Positions 17,615-25,934 of a DNA stretch of 64,000 bases are shown here, piece after piece. The stretch is taken from contig NZ_JACCBZ010000003.1 of the NCBI RefSeq assembly GCF_013408825.1, forward strand, positions 496,001 through 560,000, given 5' to 3'. Position 1 is the first letter of the stretch, and each line of letters opens with the position of its first letter. Origin of the DNA: Mucilaginibacter tundrae. Lineage in GTDB: Bacteria; Bacteroidota; Bacteroidia; Sphingobacteriales; Sphingobacteriaceae. A model generated the notes under the pieces. It did no database searches. It was not told the DNA's origin and saw only the letters and a program-made list of their open reading frames with translations. Made by a program: the position numbers and the translations under genes.

Positions 17615-17655
17615 GGTTTACTTTTATTCAAATTATTCAAAATAAAAATAAACCC
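17614..17655 (+). promoter_or_regulatory. 15-base inverted repeat abutting the transporter start codon
   Basis: GGGTTTACTTTTATT (17614-17628) pairs with AATAAAAATAAACCC (17641-17655) with one mismatch and a 12-base loop. The right arm ends two bases before the ATG. It could be an operator overlapping the transcription start, or an RNA stem hiding the ribosome-binding region. Confidence 0.55.
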
Positions 17656-17657
17656 TA

Positions 17658-18947
17658 ATGGATCACGCAAATACTACAGCAAACCCGGTACGACGAATTT
17701 TAGTGGCAAGCTTAATTGGAACCACTATTGAGTTTTTCGATTTTTATATTTACGCAACCGCGGCAGTATTAGTATTTCCTAAACTATTTTTCCCGTCAAG
17801 CAGTCCAACAGCAGCTACACTTGCATCATTCGCGACTTTTGCACTGGCATTTATTGCACGTCCAATAGGTGCAGCTTTATTTGGGCATTTTGGCGACCGT
17901 AATGGACGTAAGGCAACACTTGTAGCCGCGTTGATGACCATGGGGCCATCAACCGTGGCGATTGGGCTCTTACCATCTTATCATTCCATTGGCATATTTG
18001 CTCCTGCACTGCTGTGCTTGTTTCGTTTTGGGCAAGGACTTGGGCTTGGTGGCGAATGGGGTGGCGCGGTATTATTAGCTACGGAGAATGCTCCGGAAGG
18101 TAAAAAAGCATGGTATGGCATGTTTCCGCAATTGGGTGCGCCGATCGGCTTTTTGGCATCGAGCGGTATTTTTTTGTTGCTGAGTAAAACCTTGAGCGAT
18201 CAGCAGTTTTTAGCTTTCGGGTGGAGAATTCCATTTGTAGCGAGCGCTTTGTTGGTTTGGGTTGGCTTGTATGTGCGTTTGAAAATTACAGAAACCCCCG
18301 ACTTTTTGAAGATCATCGAGAAAAACGACCGTGTAAAACTACCTGTGGCCGATGTATTTACTAAACATACAAAAGCAATCATATTAGGCACTTTCGCCAC
18401 TATAACTACGTTTCTATTATTTTATTTGATGACGGTATTTACACTAAGCTGGGGTACATCGGCTTTGCATTATTCTAAAACAAGTTATTTGATCGCTCAA
18501 ATGATATCGATGTTGTTTTTTGGTTTAGGGATACCAATTTCAGCAGTGTTGGCTGATAAGATAGGCAGAAACAAAATGCTGATCATAGCTACGGTAAGCA
18601 TCTTTATATTTGGTTTATTCTTTTCGCAATTGTTTAGTACAGGTATATGGGTTATTACGGTGATATTCCAGGTGATCGGTATGTTTTTGATGGGATTGAC
18701 TTACGGGCCAATCGGTACCGCGCTTTCGGAGATCTTCCCGGCCTCGGTACGTTATACGGGCGCATCATTGTGTTTTACATTGGCTGGGATATTGGGTGCA
18801 TCATTAACACCTTTTTTGGCTACTACGTTGGCTACAAAGTATAGCCTTACTTATGTAGGCTTTTATTTATCGTTTGCCGCGGCGATATCTTTTGTAGCGT
18901 TACTTGCTGCCGGTTCATTAATGAAAGTAAATGCTCATAAAGATTAA
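17658..18947 (+). CDS. MFS transporter, metabolite:H+ symporter (ProP/ShiA-like) family
   Basis: A 429-residue inner-membrane transporter with 12 predicted helices. The start is typical of the metabolite:H+ symporter subfamily: LVASLIGTTIEFFDFYIYATA in helix 1, the GHFGDRNGRKATLV loop 2-3 signature near 74-88, and RFGQGLGLGGEWGGAVLLATE in helix 4, near 122-142. Relatives carry dicarboxylates, shikimate, proline/betaine or alpha-ketoglutarate with protons. The substrate cannot be assigned. It is divergent from the hybrid kinase and followed closely by a small unknown gene. An inverted repeat just before the ATG suggests regulated expression. Confidence 0.92.
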   Translation: MDHANTTANPVRRILVASLIGTTIEFFDFYIYATAAVLVFPKLFFPSSSPTAATLASFATFALAFIARPIGAALFGHFGDRNGRKATLVAALMTMGPSTVAIGLLPSYHSIGIFAPALLCLFRFGQGLGLGGEWGGAVLLATENAPEGKKAWYGMFPQLGAPIGFLASSGIFLLLSKTLSDQQFLAFGWRIPFVASALLVWVGLYVRLKITETPDFLKIIEKNDRVKLPVADVFTKHTKAIILGTFATITTFLLFYLMTVFTLSWGTSALHYSKTSYLIAQMISMLFFGLGIPISAVLADKIGRNKMLIIATVSIFIFGLFFSQLFSTGIWVITVIFQVIGMFLMGLTYGPIGTALSEIFPASVRYTGASLCFTLAGILGASLTPFLATTLATKYSLTYVGFYLSFAAAISFVALLAAGSLMKVNAHKD

Positions 18948-18956
18948 TTGGGCAAA

Positions 18957-19208
18957 ATGGAAGCAAAAATATTTTCTTATAAAGTTGACGGTGTAAAGTT
19001 GGAAACAGTTAGTGAGAACTTGAAAATAAGTAAGTCTTTTGATAGAAAAGCGATTATCGCTCAGCTTAAGGACACGCTAAAAGATGAAAATTTTAAAGTT
19101 GACGAGCAGTCATTGGATTATAAAATAATAGACGGCCAACTTTATATTGAAGGTTTAATCGTTGAAAATCAGGAGAAAAAATCGATTGGATTAATGAGCG
19201 GAAAATAG
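18957..19208 (+). CDS. Small hypothetical protein
   Basis: An 83-residue protein from the ATG at 18957 (an in-frame TTG at 18948 is also possible). It begins 9 bases after the transporter stop, so the two are probably co-transcribed. It is soluble and highly charged (many Lys, Asp, Glu), with alternating strand-helix character: KIFSYKVDGVKLETV, then a Lys-rich helix near 25-40, then strands YKIIDGQLYIEGLIV. No signal peptide, membrane segment or known motif was found. Confidence 0.65.
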   Translation: MEAKIFSYKVDGVKLETVSENLKISKSFDRKAIIAQLKDTLKDENFKVDEQSLDYKIIDGQLYIEGLIVENQEKKSIGLMSGK

Positions 19209-19289
19209 CGTTCACTCATATCAGCATGTTCAATTTGTTCTTTCGTGGCTATAATCGCATAATTATCCTCATTTCCTTGTTTTTAATTA

Positions 19290-19297
19290 TACCTTTA
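19290..19297 (+). promoter_or_regulatory. Near-consensus -7 box (TACCTTTA)
   Basis: TACCTTTA differs from TAnnTTTG at the last base only and ends 8 bases before the ATG at 19306, predicting a very short or absent leader. Confidence 0.4.
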
Positions 19298-19305
19298 CAG
19301 CCTAC

Positions 19306-19647
19306 ATGGAAGAAAGAACTTATCTACAAACCTGGAAAAAATACCTTCCGGTGATTCGCCTGCATTTAAAAAGAAGTTTGACCGAGGATCAAAGCTTTAA
19401 ATTAAACATTACAGACTTTGAATCAGCCGGAGATCGCGGTAAATCAGGTTATACCTTCAGCATAACTATCGAAAACGGTAAAGTAACAACCAGCTTAAGT
19501 GGCTCACCCGTAGCCCGTGACCTTTACGAAGCCTTAAAATCAGACGAAACAATTAAAGCGATGTTCGCTGATAAAAGCGTAAAAATCGCCGTTGGAAAAA
19601 CCTTCCTGTTAAGCATAAAAACTACACATTTATCGACTTATAAATAG
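19306..19647 (+). CDS. Conserved-looking hypothetical protein
   Basis: A 113-residue soluble protein with helix-rich ends and a strand-rich centre (YTFSITIENGKVTTSLSGS near 58-76). Codon use matches neighbouring real genes, and it has its own -7 box candidate upstream and an inverted-repeat terminator after it. No signal peptide or recognised motif. It is convergent with a minus-strand gene 20 bases away. Function unknown. Confidence 0.7.
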   Translation: MEERTYLQTWKKYLPVIRLHLKRSLTEDQSFKLNITDFESAGDRGKSGYTFSITIENGKVTTSLSGSPVARDLYEALKSDETIKAMFADKSVKIAVGKTFLLSIKTTHLSTYK

Positions 19648-19663
19648 TCGACCTAATATAAAA

Positions 19664-19710
19664 CAGCTATCTATTGCATTGCTCCCGAAACTTGTGGTCG
19701 TAGATAGCTG
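19664..19710. terminator. Bidirectional terminator candidate between convergent genes
   Basis: CAGCTATCTA (19664-19673) and its complement TAGATAGCTG (19701-19710) frame a 27-base loop. On the plus strand it is followed by CTTTTA, and on the minus strand by TTTTATATT. The right arm lies inside the last codons of the minus-strand gene. Confidence 0.5.
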
Positions 19711-20143
19711 CTTTTAATGACTCGTAGTTATCATAATCATCTTCATTAAAAGCATATACATCCCCATTAATAAGCACTAATTCCAGTTGCTGATAGTTAA
19801 TTTCATTACCACCCTTTATAAATTTCTGTTTCCTTACTGTTCTGATTTTATCAATATCAGGATAGGCAATTTTCCTTTTCTTTTGTGTGATATAACTGCG
19901 AAAAACAACCTGATCCGCTGAAACTATTACACTTTTGGGTGGAAATAAAAGTGTTACTATAACTCCAGCTATTATAACAATTAAAATAAACATAAGATTA
20001 TTTGGTGTTACAAATTGGCTTGAAATTGAATTGGTTAAACCTTCCTGAAAAATCAGGAACACAATAAAGCCTTCGAAAACAATGCCTAACAATATTTTGG
20101 CCCAGAAAAACAAGCTATATTTTGAGGTGACTATTTGTGTCAT
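19667..20143 (-). CDS. Two-helix membrane protein with a PH-like cytoplasmic domain
   Basis: About 158 residues from the internal ATG at 20143 (a start four codons earlier at 20155 is possible). Two transmembrane segments (about 14-32 and 48-68, the latter FILIVIIAGVIVTLLF) are followed by a strand-rich domain: KSVIVSADQVVFRSYITQKKRKIAYPDIDKI and LELVLINGDVYAF, broken by charged turns. This layout (two helices plus a bPH-like domain) is common among small membrane proteins of Bacteroidota. The role is unknown, and the PH-like assignment is by pattern only. Confidence 0.65.
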   Translation of the reverse strand: MTQIVTSKYSLFFWAKILLGIVFEGFIVFLIFQEGLTNSISSQFVTPNNLMFILIVIIAGVIVTLLFPPKSVIVSADQVVFRSYITQKKRKIAYPDIDKIRTVRKQKFIKGGNEINYQQLELVLINGDVYAFNEDDYDNYESLKAAIYDHKFREQCNR

Positions 20144-20305
20144 AAGGTAAGGCAAAGGTTACTAGTTTTTTAAATACTTTAGGTTCTCAATATAAGCGTT
20201 ATATAACAACACAAAGTTAATTCCCCCCTATACTTTTCCACAATGTCTTATTCTGACAAACTTTTCTTCCCATAACTGTTAATTTGATTATTAGATAAAA
20301 AACTC

Positions 20306-21145
20306 ATGAAAAAAGTATGGTTTATAACCGGCTGTTCAACCGGCTTCGGTCGCGAATTAGCTAAACATGTTTTAGAATCGGGGCATAAGGTAGTAGTCGC
20401 ATCGCGCAAAACGGATGATGTATCAGATATTGTGGCAGATTATCCTGATACTTCAATAGCCGTTAAGCTTGACGTAACAAATGCTGACGAAATCAAATCT
20501 TCAATCGAGGAAGCAATCAAAAAATTCGGGCAGATAGATGTATTGGTTAACAATGCAGGTATTGGTTATTTCGGGGCGATAGAAGAAAGCGAAGACGACG
20601 AAGTACGCCGAATGTTCGAAATAAATTTTTGGGGTTTAGCCAATATGATCAAGGCTGTGTTACCATTAATGCGTAAACAACGCAGTGGTAACATTGTAAA
20701 TATCGCTTCTATCGGTGGTTTGGTAGGCTTCCCGGCTGTTGGTTACTACAATGCCACAAAATTTGCTGTTGATGGTTTTTCGGATGCGCTGTCAAAAGAA
20801 ACCGCACCGTTAGGCATTAAGGTTACGGTGGTTTGTCCAAGTGGTTTCCGTACCGATTGGGCGGGCCGGTCGGCTAATAACAGCAAAATTGTTATTGATG
20901 ATTACAAAGAAACTGCCGGAACTAATAAAGACACTATACGTGGTTATAGCGGCAAACAAGCCGGCGACCCGGTTCGTGCGGCAAAGGCTATTGTTGAGGC
21001 TGTTGAATCGGAGAATCCGCCATTACATTTATTGCTTGGCGCAGCAGCGCTTAAAGGCGCACGCAACAAACTGGAAGTTTTAAAGAAGGATTTTGATACC
21101 TGGGCAGATACTACAACAGGTGCAGATTTCCCTGCCGGAGAATAA
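20306..21145 (+). CDS. SDR family NAD(P)-dependent oxidoreductase
   Basis: A 279-residue classical short-chain dehydrogenase. It has the cofactor motif TGCSTGFGRE near residues 8-17, VNNAG near 81-85, catalytic S135 (NIASIGG), and Y148/K152 in the Y-x-x-x-K active site (YNATKFA). It is cytoplasmic and probably acts on a small carbonyl or alcohol. Residues R34 and K35 in VVASRKTDD suggest NADPH preference. Monocistronic by context, with the ATG at 20306 close behind an A+T-rich 21-mer shared with the region upstream of the small secreted peptide gene. Confidence 0.92.
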   Translation: MKKVWFITGCSTGFGRELAKHVLESGHKVVVASRKTDDVSDIVADYPDTSIAVKLDVTNADEIKSSIEEAIKKFGQIDVLVNNAGIGYFGAIEESEDDEVRRMFEINFWGLANMIKAVLPLMRKQRSGNIVNIASIGGLVGFPAVGYYNATKFAVDGFSDALSKETAPLGIKVTVVCPSGFRTDWAGRSANNSKIVIDDYKETAGTNKDTIRGYSGKQAGDPVRAAKAIVEAVESENPPLHLLLGAAALKGARNKLEVLKKDFDTWADTTTGADFPAGE

Positions 21146-21155
21146 AAAACCATTA

Positions 21156-21240
21156 TTGTCATTGTCGGGAACCAAGCAATCGCAAACTCGGCATTGTTGC
21201 CTTGTTTCCGCGTGATTGCTTCGTTCCTCACAATTGACAA
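21156..21240. repeat. Palindromic interspersed repeat (GTCATTGTCGGGAACCAAGCAATC type)
   Basis: An imperfect inverted repeat of about 85 bases. The left arm TTGTCATTGTCGGGAACC (from 21156) and AAGCAATC mirror GATTGCTTCGTTCC and the closing TTGACAA at 21240. It has the same plan as the other TTGTCATT elements in this window, with the inner word AAGCAATC. It lies 10 bases after the SDR stop. The remainder of the gap up to 21401 shows only a near-consensus -7 box (TACTTTTA, 21388-21395) 7 bases before the next ATG. Confidence 0.7.
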
Positions 21241-21401
21241 TTTAATTAATCCTCGTTACTAAAAGAGCGCAATATTAGGGTATTCTTCCCTTTGACTTGC
21301 ATAAAACAATTAATATATTATTGGTACCATCAACTCCGGCACTGTCAGTAACTTTTTACATTCGGGTTCCATTAATATAAATAACCATACTTTTATCTTT
21401 T

Positions 21402-22160
21402 ATGACAGTGCATCAACCATACATCAATCAGCAATTTAACGGCTCCATCTGGCGTATGGAAATTGATGAAATAAGCGATACTATTTTTATAGAAATTCGT
21501 AACGATTCAGAAAAACAAGTAAGTTTTTCATCAATTGATCTGAACAATGGCAACCTCCATTTTAAAGACCTGGTAACGCCCGAAAGATGGCTTACCGGCA
21601 TTGAAACCACTTATAATGGTGTATTGCTTCTTCACAATTATCAATCTGAGACGGGCCCGGCGCATCGCGGTCTTACCGCGATTGATAACGGTGGCACTGT
21701 TTTGTGGACGAACTACATATATGCTTTTGATCACTTAACTATTAAAGGGCCTATTCTTTATGACACCCATATCCACCCTAAAAAACTTTTTCTAATTGAT
21801 ATTAAAACCGGAATAGCCGAACGTGTTTATGAACCAACCGTATTACCCGAGATAAAAAACAATATCACCCTTCCTGATATTTTATCGCCTGATACTTTGC
21901 CACATGACGCACTGGCTTTTCCTGCTTTTGGAAATAGTGTGCATTATCTCGAATACAATAATTTCAGAATTGTATCTTTGCACGCTTTGCAGGCGGGGAT
22001 GCTTAAACAGTATCTGTATATATTGGATGGTACGGTTAAGGTATATGAGGATTTATTAAATAATGATATACAAAAGTTACAACCGGAAGCGTTTATATTA
22101 CATAAAAACCGCTTGATTTATATTAAAAACAAGTCAGAATTAAAAGTTTTAAGCTTATAA
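21402..22160 (+). CDS. DUF4905-like protein
   Basis: A 252-residue soluble protein with repeated short beta strands (for example NQQFNGSIWRMEIDEISD, TGIETTYNGVLLLHNY, KKLFLIDIKTGIAERVYEP), suggesting a propeller-like fold. It resembles DUF4905, a family seen mainly in Sphingobacteriales, with no assigned function. No signal peptide, so probably cytoplasmic. It is 21 bases upstream of the LysM gene and likely forms an operon with it and uridine kinase. The family name is from memory of the sequence pattern. Confidence 0.7.
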   Translation: MTVHQPYINQQFNGSIWRMEIDEISDTIFIEIRNDSEKQVSFSSIDLNNGNLHFKDLVTPERWLTGIETTYNGVLLLHNYQSETGPAHRGLTAIDNGGTVLWTNYIYAFDHLTIKGPILYDTHIHPKKLFLIDIKTGIAERVYEPTVLPEIKNNITLPDILSPDTLPHDALAFPAFGNSVHYLEYNNFRIVSLHALQAGMLKQYLYILDGTVKVYEDLLNNDIQKLQPEAFILHKNRLIYIKNKSELKVLSL

Positions 22161-22181
22161 ATTACTGTATTATAATTTATT

Positions 22182-23129
22182 ATGAAATTTAGGATTTTAT
22201 TACTCGTTACCATTCTATTAACATCAACAACCTCTCTTTTTGCTAATTCGCTGCGCGATTCTATAGGCGTTGAGAACAAAGACGGCAAAAAAATCATACT
22301 ACACAAAGTAGATCCAAAAGACAATTATTATTCCATAGGCCGCCGCTATAAAGTTAGCCCGAAGGCAATAATGCAATACAATAATAACGCAACCATGCAA
22401 ATTGGTGTGATTATTAAAGTACCTACCGACAAACCTTTCCTGGAATCATCATATAATACGCCACAAAAACCACAGCCGACATCACCTGTAGTTGTAAAAC
22501 AGCATGTAACGCCTCCGGTTCAGTCACAGCCAGAGCAAGTACAACAAACGGCCCCGGAACAAAAACCGATGGCAACCAGCAGCAACGTCCCTACACAAGA
22601 TTACAAAGTATCAGCCGGAGAAACGCTTTATTCAATAGCAAAACGTTTTGGAACCACGGTTGAAGATATTACCAGCATTAATGGCTTAACATCAACCACT
22701 TTAACGCCGGGCCAAATAATTAAGGTACGTGCTGGCCAGACGCCCGCACCAACTGCGCCTGTTACGGCAAAGCCGGATGCTACATCGGTAGTTGTTCCTG
22801 CAGATAGCGCGAATGCGGTTAAATTCAACACCAATCACTACGGTCTGTATGAGAAGGACGAAAAAGGTGTTGCTACGTGGATGGATGATGCCGACCTTGA
22901 CCCAAACAAAAAATTGGTATTGCATCGTACTGCGCCTATAGGTACTGTTATTAAAATAACAAACCCAATGACCAATTTAACAACTTATGCTAAAGTTGTA
23001 GGTCGTTTTACAGATAATGAGGCCAATAAAGATGTTATTATTGTGGTAACCAAAAACGTTGCCGACTCATTAGGTGCCTTGGACAAGCGTTTTCATGTAA
23101 GCATTAGCTACGGTAGCCCGAATGAATAA
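22182..23129 (+). CDS. LysM-domain protein with a C-terminal RlpA-like double-psi barrel
   Basis: A 315-residue exported protein. Signal peptide at 1-21 (ending LFAN). The first LysM module is at about 40-82 (HKVDPKDNYYSIGRRYKVS) and the second at about 141-184 (YKVSAGETLYSIAKRFGTT). A Pro/Gln/Thr-rich linker lies between them and after the second. The C-terminal domain at about 248-311 (APIGTVIKITNPMTNLTTYAKVVGRF) has the RlpA/double-psi barrel pattern, although a catalytic Asp/His pair is not obvious. LysM binds peptidoglycan, so the protein probably sits on the cell wall in the periplasm. Its last 8 bases overlap the uridine kinase start. Confidence 0.88.
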   Translation: MKFRILLLVTILLTSTTSLFANSLRDSIGVENKDGKKIILHKVDPKDNYYSIGRRYKVSPKAIMQYNNNATMQIGVIIKVPTDKPFLESSYNTPQKPQPTSPVVVKQHVTPPVQSQPEQVQQTAPEQKPMATSSNVPTQDYKVSAGETLYSIAKRFGTTVEDITSINGLTSTTLTPGQIIKVRAGQTPAPTAPVTAKPDATSVVVPADSANAVKFNTNHYGLYEKDEKGVATWMDDADLDPNKKLVLHRTAPIGTVIKITNPMTNLTTYAKVVGRFTDNEANKDVIIVVTKNVADSLGALDKRFHVSISYGSPNE

Positions 23130-23763
23130 ACCTTTTATAATCGGGATTGCAGGTGGAAGCGGCTCAGGCAAAACCTTTTTTTTAAAGTGTTTCTTAAAGC
23201 ATTTCAGCGATAGCGAAGTTTCTTTGGTATCGCAGGATGACTATTATTTTCCTGTACCACCGGATATGACAGCCGAGGAAAATAAACACTTTAATTTCGA
23301 TCTTCCGGATACCATCGATCATGGGCACTTTGAAGCAGATATTCAAAGTTTGCTTGATGGCCGATCAATAACCAAAAAGGAATATACTTTTAATAATCCA
23401 AGTGCAATTCCAAAAATACTTGAGATCAAGTCAGCCCCAATTATTATTGTGGAGGGCCTATTTATCCTGCACTTTAAAAAGATCTCCGAACAACTCGATC
23501 TTAAAATATTTATTGATGCCGATGACGACGTTGCCCTACAGCGCCGCATAAAACGCGATTTAATTGAGCGTGGCTACTCGCACGACGATGTAATGTACAA
23601 ATGGATAAATCATGTTGTACCGGCCTATAAAGAGTTTCTACTACCATATAAAGATGAATGTGACCAAGTAATCGTAAACAACTCCCATGTTGCTGAGGAT
23701 ATTATTTGCGTGACTGAAGATATATCAAAGCAGTTGAGGGCAAAAGTTTTAGGTAGTAAGTAG
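23122..23763 (+). CDS. udk: Uridine kinase
   Basis: A 213-residue P-loop kinase of the uridine/phosphoribulokinase family. Walker A GGSGSGKT is at residues 11-18, SQDDYYFP near 38-45 supplies the acidic nucleoside-binding pair, FNFDLPDTIDH near 58-68 the substrate-binding stretch, IIIVEGLFILH near 110-120 Walker B, and RRIKRDLIERG near 146-156 the lid arginines. It phosphorylates uridine or cytidine in pyrimidine salvage. The start at 23122 overlaps the LysM gene by 8 bases, implying coupled translation. It is followed by a short palindrome that may terminate both convergent operons. Confidence 0.92.
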   Translation: MNKPFIIGIAGGSGSGKTFFLKCFLKHFSDSEVSLVSQDDYYFPVPPDMTAEENKHFNFDLPDTIDHGHFEADIQSLLDGRSITKKEYTFNNPSAIPKILEIKSAPIIIVEGLFILHFKKISEQLDLKIFIDADDDVALQRRIKRDLIERGYSHDDVMYKWINHVVPAYKEFLLPYKDECDQVIVNNSHVAEDIICVTEDISKQLRAKVLGSK

Positions 23764-23767
23764 CCTG

Positions 23768-23800
23768 CTTGTCATTCTTCACTCCGTTCAGAATGACAAG
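23768..23800. repeat. Minimal TTGTCATTC palindrome, possible bidirectional terminator
   Basis: CTTGTCATTC (23768-23777) and GAATGACAAG (23791-23800) form a perfect 10-base stem around TTCACTCCGTTCA. The arms and the TCACTCCGTTC core match the ends of the longer repeats at 36609 and 49784, so it looks like a collapsed copy. It sits between the convergent udk and CoA-transferase genes. Confidence 0.7.
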
Positions 23801-23802
23801 GT

Positions 23803-24459
23803 TTATATTTCCATCTCCGGTATCTTCCCCTCAATAACCAACTTACCTGCGGTTGCTTTTATAATTTCTTCCACACTTACTCCCGGAGCACGCTCTAATA
23901 GCTTAAAACCACCATCTGGTAATACATCTAATACCGCCAGTTCGGTCACTATTTTTTTAACACAGTTAACGCCGGTTAATGGCAAACTACATTTCGGTAG
24001 TAATTTAGATTCTCCTGCCCGGTTAACATGTTGCATGGCCACAATAATATTATCAGCGGATGCTACCAAGTCCATAGCGCCGCCCATTCCTTTAACCATT
24101 TTTCCGGGAATCTTCCAATTGGCTATATCGCCATTTTCTGAAACTTCCATCGCGCCTAAGATGGTCAGGTTAACTTTCTTAGCCCGTATCATCCCAAAAC
24201 TCATTGCTGAATCAAATATGGCTGATCCTGGTAATTTGGTAATGGTTTGCTTACCGGCATTAATGGTATCCGCATCTTCTTCACCCTCAAATGGAAATGG
24301 GCCCATGCCGAGCAATCCATTCTCGGATTGTAACACTACATCCATTGTATCAGGGATATAATTGGCAACTAAGGTTGGTATACCTATACCGAGGTTAACA
24401 TAATAACCGTCTTTTATTTCTTTAGCGATACGTTTTGCTATTCCTTCTTTGTCTAACAT
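23803..24459 (-). CDS. scoB: 3-oxoacid CoA-transferase subunit B
   Basis: A 218-residue beta subunit. It contains GYYVNLGIGIPTLVANYIP near 18-36 and the catalytic glutamate E46 in SENGLLGMGPFP, which forms the glutamyl-CoA thioester intermediate. GGAMDLVASADNIIVAMQH near 130-150 is another family signature. With subunit A it moves CoA between succinyl-CoA and acetoacetate (or related acids) in ketone-body and branched-chain degradation. The A gene lies 49 bases upstream on the same strand. Substrate choice among acetoacetate, 3-oxoadipate and butyrate is not settled by sequence. Confidence 0.93.
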   Translation of the reverse strand: MLDKEGIAKRIAKEIKDGYYVNLGIGIPTLVANYIPDTMDVVLQSENGLLGMGPFPFEGEEDADTINAGKQTITKLPGSAIFDSAMSFGMIRAKKVNLTILGAMEVSENGDIANWKIPGKMVKGMGGAMDLVASADNIIVAMQHVNRAGESKLLPKCSLPLTGVNCVKKIVTELAVLDVLPDGGFKLLERAPGVSVEEIIKATAGKLVIEGKIPEMEI

Positions 24460-24508
24460 AAATTTAAGTAAAGTGTCATTGCGAGCGGTTAATGGGTTTT
24501 ATAATCTT

Positions 24509-25207
24509 TTACAATTTCTTTCTAACCGTTCTATTCTCAATCCGTTTCTCATAATCCTTACCCTCAAAAATGCGGTGCACATAAATGCCAGGCGTGTGGA
24601 TATAATCAGGATCAAGTTCCCCTGTCTCAACTAGGTGTTCTACCTCCGCAATAGTCACTTTACCGGCCATGGCCATTATGGGATTAAAATTACGGGCTGT
24701 GCTGCGATAAATGAGGTTACCCATCGTGTCACCTTTCCAAGCCTTTACAATGGCGAAATCGGCATCAAAAGCCATCTCCATCAGGTAATCTTTGCCATTA
24801 AAATTTCTTACTTCCTTGCCTTCGGCTACTTCGGTACCTATGCCGGCGGGCGTAAATATCGCGGGCATGCCGTAGCCTGCTGCCATACAGCGGGTAGCCA
24901 ATGTGCCTTGCGGTATCAGTTCTACATCAAGTTCACCGCTTAATAGCTGGTGCTCAAATTCCGCATTTTCACCAACGTAGGAAGCTATCATTTTTTTAAC
25001 CTGACGCTGTTTTAACATTAGGCCTATGCCAAAATCATCAACGCCTGCATTATTGGATATGCAGGTAAGCTCCTTTACTCCTTTTTTCACCAGCGCAGCA
25101 ATACATTTTTCAGGCAAACCGCATAAGCCGAAGCCCCCCAGCATAAGGGTCATACCATCCTCAATATCGCGAATAGCCTCGTCGGCTCCGCTAACAACTT
25201 TGTTCAT
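24509..25207 (-). CDS. scoA: 3-oxoacid CoA-transferase subunit A
   Basis: A 232-residue alpha subunit. GMTLMLGGFGLCGLPEKCI near 18-36 is the Gly-rich CoA-binding signature. ISNNAGVDDFGIGLML near 51-66 and LIPQGTLATRCMAAGYGMPAIFTPAG near 96-121 are family motifs. It forms a heterodimer/tetramer with the B subunit encoded next. Gene order A then B on the minus strand is the usual one. The intergenic stretch carries a truncated GTCATTGCGAGCGG sequence that looks like the end of an interspersed repeat. Confidence 0.93.
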   Translation of the reverse strand: MNKVVSGADEAIRDIEDGMTLMLGGFGLCGLPEKCIAALVKKGVKELTCISNNAGVDDFGIGLMLKQRQVKKMIASYVGENAEFEHQLLSGELDVELIPQGTLATRCMAAGYGMPAIFTPAGIGTEVAEGKEVRNFNGKDYLMEMAFDADFAIVKAWKGDTMGNLIYRSTARNFNPIMAMAGKVTIAEVEHLVETGELDPDYIHTPGIYVHRIFEGKDYEKRIENRTVRKKL

Positions 25208-25312
25208 GAATTTATATAATTGGTGCCGTAAAATTAGCCTTTTTTGATGATGATTAAGTAAAACAATTAGCAGTTTAAGCGATTATAATAATACCATCAA
25301 ACATTAAAACCT

Positions 25313-25915
25313 ATGATTTACAAAGATGATGAACGAGCCGATGAAAACATCGACAATTCAAAAACAATAAATAACAACGAACCCAATGCCTATCGTGCAG
25401 ATGATGGTGCAGGGCTGGATGAAGAAGACTTAAAAAAACAATACCTATTCGGAAAAGGTAATTTTGAACCTCATCCAACAGAAGGGCAAGGCACAGGCGG
25501 ACAAAAATTTGGTGAAGAAAATTTAACGCCTGCCGGGAATGACAAAAATAATCCCTCGCAATTAGCCGGCAGTACTAATGCTTATTTTGATAGAAAGGAG
25601 CCTTCTGAAGAACATCCTGAAGACAGTAACTTCACCGCGATAAATCAGGAAGGCGCACCAAGTTATAGTAAAGCAACATCAAAAACTAAAACCATGGAAA
25701 ATACATCCCCAAAACCTGAAGAAATCAAAAGAGGCGACGGTGAAAACGATCGCCCGCACCCGCAACAACCGTATTTTGAAGGCACCGGCGATAACGACGG
25801 AACCGATGGCGATGAAATTGAAAAAGAAGAAAGAGAAACAAATATTCCAGGCCCTAATGAATTACCCGACCAGCAAAAAGTTGGCGAGAACGATGAAGAT
25901 CATATAGAAACCTAA
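25313..25915 (+). CDS. Acidic, probably disordered protein of unknown function
   Basis: A 200-residue protein almost without hydrophobic residues, rich in Asp, Glu, Asn, Gly, Pro and Lys (for example RADDGAGLDEEDLKKQYLFG near 28-47 and GTGDNDGTDGDEIEKEERE near 156-174). No signal peptide or membrane segment was found. The composition suggests an intrinsically disordered, very acidic cytoplasmic protein, of a type often linked to stress or desiccation tolerance, but I recognise no domain. It is convergent with the esterase gene 19 bases downstream. Codon use is ordinary for the window, so it is likely a real gene. Confidence 0.75.
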   Translation: MIYKDDERADENIDNSKTINNNEPNAYRADDGAGLDEEDLKKQYLFGKGNFEPHPTEGQGTGGQKFGEENLTPAGNDKNNPSQLAGSTNAYFDRKEPSEEHPEDSNFTAINQEGAPSYSKATSKTKTMENTSPKPEEIKRGDGENDRPHPQQPYFEGTGDNDGTDGDEIEKEERETNIPGPNELPDQQKVGENDEDHIET

Positions 25916-25934
25916 GAGACTATTTCTTTTGTTA

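Noticed and set aside
17485..17670. 61-codon minus-strand frame in the kinase-transporter gap
   Set aside because: It overlaps the transporter start on the opposite strand and the control region; no codon bias or homology-like pattern.
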